Shown here: positions 24,307 through 31,000 of the stretch, piece after piece | Layout: every line of letters starts with the position of its first letter | How positions within the stretch are numbered: the stretch's first letter is position 1 | Assembly: GCA_964550025.1 (NCBI GenBank) | Contig: CAZJYI010000100.1 | Span: forward strand, 1-42,568 | DNA: 42,568 nucleotides | Direction: 5' to 3' | DNA from: CAZJYI01 sp964550025 | GTDB lineage: Bacteria; Verrucomicrobiota; Kiritimatiellia; UBA8416; CAYOBW01 | The notes under the pieces: generated by a model | The model's input: the letters and a program-made list of their open reading frames with translations, nothing else | Told to the model about the DNA's origin: nothing | Database searches by the model: none | Translations under genes and position numbers: made by a program

Positions 24307-25197
24307 ATGTACTACACGGGATTCGCCGACGAAGCGGCCAACGGGATCGAGGGGCAGATCCGGGCCACGAAGGAACTGGGCTGGGAGAACATCGAATCGC
24401 GCAACATTGACGGCAAGAACATCCACGACATCTCGGACGAGGCGTTCGACGCGGTGTGCGCGAGGCTCGAGGAGGCGGGGGTTAGGATCAACTGCTTCGG
24501 GTCCGCCATCGCCAACTGGGGCAAATCGATCGAGGATCCCCCGGACACGAGCATTGAAGAGACGAAGCGCGCCATTCCTCGCATGCAGCGTCTCGGCACG
24601 AAACTGGTGCGGATCATGAGCTTTGGCATCCGCAGGGGGCACGGTCCCGAGGACCAGATGAAGGAGGAGCGTTTCCGTCGCCTGCGCGAACTGGTGGCAA
24701 TGTTCACTGATGCGGGCATCCTGCCGGTCCATGAGAACTGCATGAACTACGGCGGGATGGGAGCGGCGTACACGCTCGAGCTCCTGGAGCAGGTGCCCGG
24801 CATGGAGCTTGTCTTCGACACGGGCAACCCCGTCATCACGTGGGACTACGCCAAGGGCGAACCGTATGTGAAGCAGTCATCGTGGGATTTCTATTCCCAG
24901 GTTCGCGAGCACGTTGCGTATGTCCACATCAAAGATGCGAAGTACACCAAGGAGACGGACGGCATTTTCCCGGCCGCCGATTTCTTCTTTCCCGGCGAAG
25001 GGGATGGCGACATCCCGCGCATCCTGGCCGACCTCGTTGCCAACGGGTATGATGGGGGCATCTCCATCGAGCCACACCTTTCCGTGGTCTTCCACGAGGA
25101 CGGGTCGGCGTCGGAGGAAGACATCCGCTACAACAACTACGTTGAATACGGCCGTCGCCTGATGAAGATCGTGGAGGAGTGCAAGGCGATCCGGTAG
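24307..25197 (+). CDS. Sugar phosphate isomerase/epimerase (second TIM barrel)
   Basis: The 296-residue product has GAGGAG 8 nt before the ATG. Barrel metal-site segments are LPVHENCMNYGG, MELVFDTGNPVITWDYA, VAYVHIKDAKYTKE and DGGISIEPHLSVVFH. The overall plan is that of the preceding gene, but the two are not close copies. They may be paralogues that act successively on one sugar. The stop TAG lies in a GTAGCG string (25194-25199). Confidence 0.88.
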   Translation: MYYTGFADEAANGIEGQIRATKELGWENIESRNIDGKNIHDISDEAFDAVCARLEEAGVRINCFGSAIANWGKSIEDPPDTSIEETKRAIPRMQRLGTKLVRIMSFGIRRGHGPEDQMKEERFRRLRELVAMFTDAGILPVHENCMNYGGMGAAYTLELLEQVPGMELVFDTGNPVITWDYAKGEPYVKQSSWDFYSQVREHVAYVHIKDAKYTKETDGIFPAADFFFPGEGDGDIPRILADLVANGYDGGISIEPHLSVVFHEDGSASEEDIRYNNYVEYGRRLMKIVEECKAIR

Positions 25198-25221
25198 CGA
25201 GGTTGGCGCGCCGCACATGCA

Positions 25222-25246
25222 GTAGCCCGCGCTTGCCGAGCGCGGG
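25222..25246. repeat. REP-like unit, class D
   Basis: GTAG (25222-25225) is followed by the hairpin CCCGCGCT / AGCGCGGG with loop TGCCG. It is a GTAG-led hairpin like the other classes but with an unrelated stem. Confidence 0.6.
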
Positions 25247-25281
25247 CTGTGACTCTACACGCAGGACGGTCTCGTGTTGCC

Positions 25282-25818
25282 ATGGCCGAGTTCTGGAACA
25301 TCGCGCAATCGGTAGGCGTAGTCCTGGGCTACGTCTGCATCGTCCTGCTGTGCCTGGTGGGGATCGTGCTCTCGTGCCTGTCCCTGTCCGGGACGTGGCT
25401 GGTGCTGGTCGCCGCCGTTGCGGCCGCGTTGCTGCGGCCCGATGCCTTCCCCGGCGTCTGGACCTGCGTTGTCTTTGCGGTCCTCTGCGGCGGCGTCGAA
25501 CTGCTGGAGGCGCTCGCGGGAACGTGGGGAGTCAGACAAAAGGGGGGCTCGCGGCTGGCCGGGTTCGCGGCACTGGCGGGCGGCATCGCGGGGATGTGCG
25601 TTGGAGGGATGGTGTTCCCAATCGTCGGCTCGGTGGCCGGCCTCCTCATCGGCAGCTTTGTCCCCGTGTTCCTCATCGAAAACCACCGTTTGAAACAGGC
25701 CGACCAGGCGGCCGGCATTGCCATGGGCGCCGTGGTGGCCCGCGTTCTGGTAATCCTCCTCAAGGTTGTGGCGACGCTTGGAATGACCGGCTTTCTGCTG
25801 TGGGGAATGGTCTTCTGA
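25282..25818 (+). CDS. DUF456 family membrane protein
   Basis: The 178-residue protein starts at the ATG at 25282 (MAEFWNIAQSVGVVLGYVCIV). It has about five hydrophobic helices, with Gly-rich helix-packing segments (AGFAALAGGIAGMCVGGMVFP, GLLIGSFVPVFLIE) and a WGVRQKGGSRLAGF motif, the pattern of DUF456. Function is unknown for the family. It precedes an AI-2E-type transporter by 67 bp. Confidence 0.75.
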   Translation: MAEFWNIAQSVGVVLGYVCIVLLCLVGIVLSCLSLSGTWLVLVAAVAAALLRPDAFPGVWTCVVFAVLCGGVELLEALAGTWGVRQKGGSRLAGFAALAGGIAGMCVGGMVFPIVGSVAGLLIGSFVPVFLIENHRLKQADQAAGIAMGAVVARVLVILLKVVATLGMTGFLLWGMVF

Positions 25819-25885
25819 GGCGCAGAATGCAGCTTTGAACGTGACAACAGGTGGCCAATACCCGATAACCAACAATCGATAAACC

Positions 25886-27001
25886 ATGCTGCTCGACGAC
25901 AAACCATACACGCTCGACCGCATCGCCCGCATCGCCATCTCCGTTGCGCTGCTGTGGGGGATGGTCTGGTTGCTCGGGCGGCTGAGTGACGTTCTCGTCC
26001 CGTTTGCGGCGGCCTTCCTGCTGGCCTACCTGATCAACCCTCTCGTTCTGCGCATACAGAAAAGGGTCAAGCGCCGGGGACCTGCCGTCTTTCTTGCCCT
26101 GGCTATCGTCGTAGCCGTGTTGACTCTGGCATGCGCCGTGCTGATTCCAATGGTGGGTCGCGAGATCGCCCGGATGGGCACCATCATTACCGGACTGATG
26201 GGCGATTCGGAGTCGGCGGACCGCGCGGCAACGCTTCTGCCGCCGAGCATCTGGCAGGCGGTGAAGGAGTCCCTTGCGACACAGGAGATCCAGGAGTTCT
26301 TCAAAGACGGCACGGGCATGAGATTGCTCGAGGCGATCGGCCAGAAGGTCCTCCCCGGTGTCTGGGGCATGATCACAGGCGCGGCCAGCTTCGCCATGGG
26401 ATTGGTCGGTCTGACGATTGTCGGACTCTATCTCATGTTCCTGCTGCTGGACTACCAGCGCGTGAAGGAAGGATGGAAGCAGCTCATCCCGCCGGCATAC
26501 CGTGAAGGCGTCGTGAATTTCGTGGACGACTTCAACCTGGCCATGAACCGCTACTTCAGGGCGCAGGCGGCCGTGGCGTCCACGGTCGGACTGCTTTTCG
26601 CCGCCGGCTTTGCCATCATACGGTTGCCCATGGGCATCGTGCTCGGACTGTTCATCGGCCTGTTGAACATGGTGCCCTATCTGCAGATCATCGGCTTCCT
26701 TCCGGCCGTCATACTGGCCGTCCTGCATGCGATTGTCACCGAGGGAAGTATCTGCGTTTCCGTCGGGCTGACCCTGCTTGTATTCGCCGTTGTGCAGACA
26801 ATCCAGGACACCATACTCGTGCCCAGGATCATGGGGAAGGTGACCGGATTGAGCCCGGCCATGATCCTGCTGTCGCTCTCCGTCTGGGGCAAGCTCTTTG
26901 GCTTCTTCGGCCTCCTGATCGCACTGCCAATGACATGCCTGCTACTGGCCTATTACCATCGCTTCCTGTCCTCGGAGGCCTTCTCGCGAGTGGCGGAATA
27001 G
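25886..27001 (+). CDS. AI-2E family (PerM/YhhT-like) transporter
   Basis: This is a 371-residue polytopic protein of the AI-2E transporter family. There are two N-terminal helices (ALLWGMVWLLGRLSDVLVPFAAAFLLAYLINPL, VFLALAIVVAVLTLACAVL), a soluble segment, then the conserved FNLAMNRYFRAQAAVASTVGLLFAAGFAIIRLP and GLFIGLLNMVPYLQIIG blocks, and the end helix block. Members export autoinducer-2 or other small molecules; the substrate here is not known. No Shine-Dalgarno precedes the ATG, which follows a short-word tract (CGATAACCAACAATCGATAA). Confidence 0.88.
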   Translation: MLLDDKPYTLDRIARIAISVALLWGMVWLLGRLSDVLVPFAAAFLLAYLINPLVLRIQKRVKRRGPAVFLALAIVVAVLTLACAVLIPMVGREIARMGTIITGLMGDSESADRAATLLPPSIWQAVKESLATQEIQEFFKDGTGMRLLEAIGQKVLPGVWGMITGAASFAMGLVGLTIVGLYLMFLLLDYQRVKEGWKQLIPPAYREGVVNFVDDFNLAMNRYFRAQAAVASTVGLLFAAGFAIIRLPMGIVLGLFIGLLNMVPYLQIIGFLPAVILAVLHAIVTEGSICVSVGLTLLVFAVVQTIQDTILVPRIMGKVTGLSPAMILLSLSVWGKLFGFFGLLIALPMTCLLLAYYHRFLSSEAFSRVAE

Positions 27002-27066
27002 CCCGGGTATAACCAGATCGAATCGCGTATAAGGGACCTTTTTGCGCCTCGCCTCGGATTCGATTC

Positions 27067-27095
27067 TTGACTCCCGCGCGACCCAACGGGACAAT
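27067..27095 (+). promoter_or_regulatory. Promoter-like site for the lipoprotein gene
   Basis: TTGACT (27067-27072), a 17-bp spacer and GACAAT (27090-27095), 22 nt before the ATG at 27118. Confidence 0.45.
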
Positions 27096-27117
27096 CTGCA
27101 TTCTGGAGGAAAACCCC

Positions 27118-27717
27118 ATGAAGAGAACTGCCCTGCTTGCGCTTCTTCCCATCTCCCTGCTGGCTGTCGCGCTTTACTGTGGATGCGATGACGGCGGCGC
27201 CGAAGAAGGCGACGTGTTCCGTATCGACCCGTCGGAAGCAACACTCTCGGTGGATACCGGCGCAATGGCGTTGACGGCCGTCGGCGGCGAAGAGCCTTTT
27301 CAATGGACGGCTTCCGACGCGGCGCTTGGCGCCGTAACCGGGACGGCCAGGACCGTGACTTACACACGTACCGCCGCCGTGGGCGCCAACACTATCCGCT
27401 GCGTTGACAGCCAACAGTGGGTCGCAACGGCCGTTATCACCCAGCCCGACGTCAACAACGTTGTCCCGGGCCAGCCGCTGACCATCGCGGCAAATCCGCA
27501 GTCGCTGGCCAACGACGATGATCGTTCCGTGGTTACCGTGACCGGCGGAACGGCCCCATACAGGTGGAGCGTGGCCGACGTGACGCTCGGCAACCTGGCG
27601 CCGGGGAACGAAACCGCGGCCAGCAGGATCTACGTGCGCAATCGCGCGGGAGACAACTCCATCACCGTGCGCGACAGCGCCGGAAACGTCGTGCACATCG
27701 TCATCTCCCAACCGTAG
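27118..27717 (+). CDS. Probable lipoprotein with two beta-sandwich repeats
   Basis: The ATG at 27118 has GGAGGA 8 nt upstream. A signal peptide (MKRTALLALLPISLLAVALYCGCD) ends in a Cys with a loose lipobox (YCG-C). The 180-residue exported part has two similar segments: FRIDPSEATLSVDTGAMALTAVGGEEPFQWTA and LTIAANPQSLANDDDRSVVTVTGGTAPYRWSV, each with a VTGG.PxW pattern of immunoglobulin-like domains. It is 199 residues long. The stop codon lies in the GTAG of a class-C REP unit. Confidence 0.65.
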   Translation: MKRTALLALLPISLLAVALYCGCDDGGAEEGDVFRIDPSEATLSVDTGAMALTAVGGEEPFQWTASDAALGAVTGTARTVTYTRTAAVGANTIRCVDSQQWVATAVITQPDVNNVVPGQPLTIAANPQSLANDDDRSVVTVTGGTAPYRWSVADVTLGNLAPGNETAASRIYVRNRAGDNSITVRDSAGNVVHIVISQP

Positions 27718-27735
27718 CGCCGGCTTTCAGCCGGC
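27714..27735. repeat. REP-like unit, class C, copy 1
   Basis: GTAGC precedes the hairpin GCCGGC / GCCGGC with loop TTTCA. The TAG of the GTAG is the stop codon of the lipoprotein gene. Confidence 0.75.
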
Positions 27736-27815
27736 AACAGGTGGCGCGCGCATGTCCGATACACGCTCTCACTGGCCCTCTCATGCAGGGTCTGCCCCGT
27801 TCGTGCCGTCGTTCG

Positions 27816-27840
27816 CCACTCGCTCACGCTCGTGGCTACA
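27816..27840 (-). repeat. REP-like unit, class B, single copy
   Basis: On the minus strand this reads GTAGCCACGAGCG then TGAGCGAGTGG, identical to the copies at 18443-18467 and 42544-42568. No partner unit of this class lies close by. Confidence 0.8.
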
Positions 27841-27920
27841 TGCGGCCGCGCGGGCCGCAAACAGTTGCCAGATATCCCTTGATCCCCACCCGTTCCGTCA
27901 CTAACATTAGGAGAGGCGGC

Positions 27921-27980
27921 ATGTGTACCGCAAGGGAGGCGAACCCAACCTACTCGGGGGCTCGCTTGCTCGCGCCTTGA
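27921..27980 (+). CDS. Possible 19-residue leader ORF upstream of the giant surface protein
   Basis: An ATG with TAGGAGAGG about 5 nt upstream opens a frame of 19 residues (MCTAREANPTYSGARLLAP) ending TGA at 27980, 50 nt before the start of the 1934-residue protein. The strong Shine-Dalgarno is the only support, and the peptide matches nothing I recognise. Apart from this and the two REP units, the 313-bp spacer (27718-28030) holds nothing I can identify. Confidence 0.25.
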   Translation: MCTAREANPTYSGARLLAP

Positions 27981-28030
27981 CGGCGTCCGGTAGCCTGATG
28001 TGAAACGCGGTCTGCTCTGGGAGGTGTCGA

Positions 28031-31000
28031 ATGAGGTCGCAGAGGGGGGTGACCCGGCTTGGCACGCTGGTTCTGACGGTTGCGGGGCTTCTCGTTGCCG
28101 GCCTTCTCGCCGAGCTTGCGGCACAGAGTTTTCGCATCACCGATTTCCGACGAGCCGGCGAGGAGGTGCGGGTCGATTTCGAGTCCGATACCAACGCTTA
28201 CTACATTCTGTTTTGGGGGGAACAGCCGACGGCGATCGTCAACGCCGTCGACTGCGAGCTGGGGCACGCGGTTTCGAACGGGCTCGAGTCTCCCCGGCAA
28301 GTGGGCAACTTCGTGGAGATCAGCTACGGCGGCGAGAATGAGTGGGACTTCCCGCTTGCTGCCGACTACTACGAAGCGCGGACCCAGATCATCTACCTGC
28401 AGGACGAGATCGGTGACGCCCGGGCCATCAACGGGCTTGCGCTGTTCGTCAACACGGAGCCGCAAGGCGCGCTGACCAACTTCACCATCCGTATGAAGCA
28501 CACGGACCGGTCCGAGTACGACGCGGAGGGCTGGGAGAGCTCGAAGTGGACGACCGTATACCAGAACGTGGAAACCATCAGCGGTACGGGATGGGTCTCG
28601 TTCGCGTTCGAGAGAGCATTCCACTACGACGGTGTCAGCAACGTGTTCGTCGACATCAGTTTCAACAATGATGACTACGCGGCGGCCGGCTACGTAAGGA
28701 CCTTCATGGCCGAACGTGTGCGCTCGATGTACGGGAGCTCGGACGGCAACGACGGGGACCCGCTGGCGTGGAGCGGCGACACGACGTCCCCCGGGGTTTT
28801 CGAGGGCGTTCCCGTGATCCGATTCACGTTCGGCGTGGCAAGCTCCGCCCGCTACTTCCGTGTAGTGCGCGTGTCCAGATCTCATCCGAGGGACACCGAC
28901 GGTGACGGCATCGACGACGTTTACGAGCTCGAACGCAGTTTCCTCAATCCCGTCGTCAAGGACGGAACACAGGACCACGACTACGACGGCGTGAGCAACT
29001 TCATCGAGTACAGGTACAAGACCGATCCCGACGACTTCCTCGACGTGCCCGATCTCTCGAATACGTCCGACAGCGACGGCGACGGGTACAACGACGTCTA
29101 CGAGGTGATCCACTCGAGCAATCCGAGCAATAGCGCGTCCGTGCCGGACGCAACGATCAGGGTGGATGGGTCGGCGGCGACGGGTGGCGACGGGAGCGCG
29201 GCGCGACCCTACAACACGATTGCGGCCGCGCTGGAGGCGGCCAGCGCCTATGACATTATCGAGGTGGCCGACGGCACGTACACGGGAGCGGGAAACACCA
29301 ACCTGGATTTCAAGGGCAAAACGCTGCTGCTGAAATCAGCCAACGGCCCCGCGTGCTGCATTATCGACGGCGGGTCGAGCGGAAGGGGATTCGCGTTCGA
29401 GAACTTCGAGACCGCCATGGCCGTGGTGTCCGGCATGACGATTCAGAACGGGTACCATCCGCTGGACGGCGGGGGCATCCTTTGCTCTAACAGCGATCCG
29501 ACATTCCGCAACTGCATTATCCGCAACAACGCGACCGATGGCTGCGGCGGCGGTGTCTATGCCGGCAACGGAAACCCCCGATTCTACAACTGTGTCGTTG
29601 CGGCAAACAGCGCGGCGGAAGAAGGCGGAGGCATCTACGCCGGTGGCGCGGACATCAGGCTGCAGAATTGCACGATCACCGGGAACCGGGCGGGGCCGTC
29701 AACCGGCGGGGGGATCTACGGTTTCGGTTCCTTCCCAACCGTCACCAACTGCATTCTCTGGAACAACAGCCCGGACCAGATTGCGGAAGGTGACCCCACG
29801 GTAAGCTACTCCATCGTCCAGGGCGGATGGGCGGGAGACGGCAACCTCGACACCGACCCCCTGCTGACGGCCGAGGGCCGTCTCAGGGCGGGATCGCCCT
29901 GTATCGACGCGGGAAGCCGCTCGAACGCGCCGGTCGCGGATCTTGACGGCGAGGCCCGCTGGGACGACCCGGCCCACGCCAATGCCGCATCCATCGTCGA
30001 CATCGGTGCGGACGAATTCGTCGACACCGACGGCGATGCCATGGCCGACGCATGGGAGTGGCGCTACTTTCATGGTCTGGGCAGGAACGGTTCGGCGGAC
30101 GCCGATGCCGAGGGCGGTCCGGACGGGCTGACCGAGCTCGAGGAATACGAGGCGGGAACGGACCCCGAAAAGGCGGACACGGACGCCGATGGCCTGCTTG
30201 ACGGCCCCGAAGTGAAAACCCACGGGACCTCACCAATGAACCCCGACACGGACGGAGACGCCATGTCCGATGCGTGGGAAGTCCGGTACGGACTCGACGC
30301 GCTCGACGCCGGCAACATGATGACCGACCGCGACCGCGACCGCTACGGGAACCTGTACGAATGTGTACACGGCAGCATTCCCACTTCAGCGGCGTCCGTG
30401 CCGGCGCCGACGCTCTACGTCGATCCGTCTGCGCCGGGCGGCGACGGGTCCGCGGCCAACCCCTTCAACACCATCCAGTCTGCGCTGAACGCCGCGGGCA
30501 AATACGACGTCGTCGCGCTGGCGGAGGGCATCTACACGGGAGACGACAACAGGGGGCTGGACTATCTCGGCAAGCCGCTCATGCTCGTGAACACGGGTGA
30601 CATTTCGGGCTGCGTAATCGACTGCGAATACGCGGGCAGAGGCTTTCATTTCCACACCGGCGAGGACGCGCGTTCGGTGCTGAGCGGGGTGACGATACGC
30701 AGGGGATACGACGCGTCTCTCGGCGGCGGACTCGTCGTCGACCGCGCGAGCCCCACTCTCAGCGACTGCGTCATCGAGGACTGCGCCGCGGAGGTCGGCG
30801 GCGCAGGGCTCTATTGCCATCAGGCCGACCCGCACCTGTTGAACTGCACGATCAAGGCAAACCTGGCGGGTGCTGCCGGCGGCGGCGTGCTCAGCGAGAG
30901 CTCGAGCCCGCTGCTGCGCAACTGCATCATTGCACGCAACGAAAGCTACGGCTCGGGCGCGGGCTTCTTCAACCACCTCTCCAGTCCTACGCTCCATAGC

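Noticed and set aside
27001..27066. Possible intrinsic terminator with ACCTTTTTGCG after the AI-2E gene
   Set aside because: No stable GC stem precedes the five T's; I cannot support a terminator. No clear intrinsic terminators were seen anywhere in the window.
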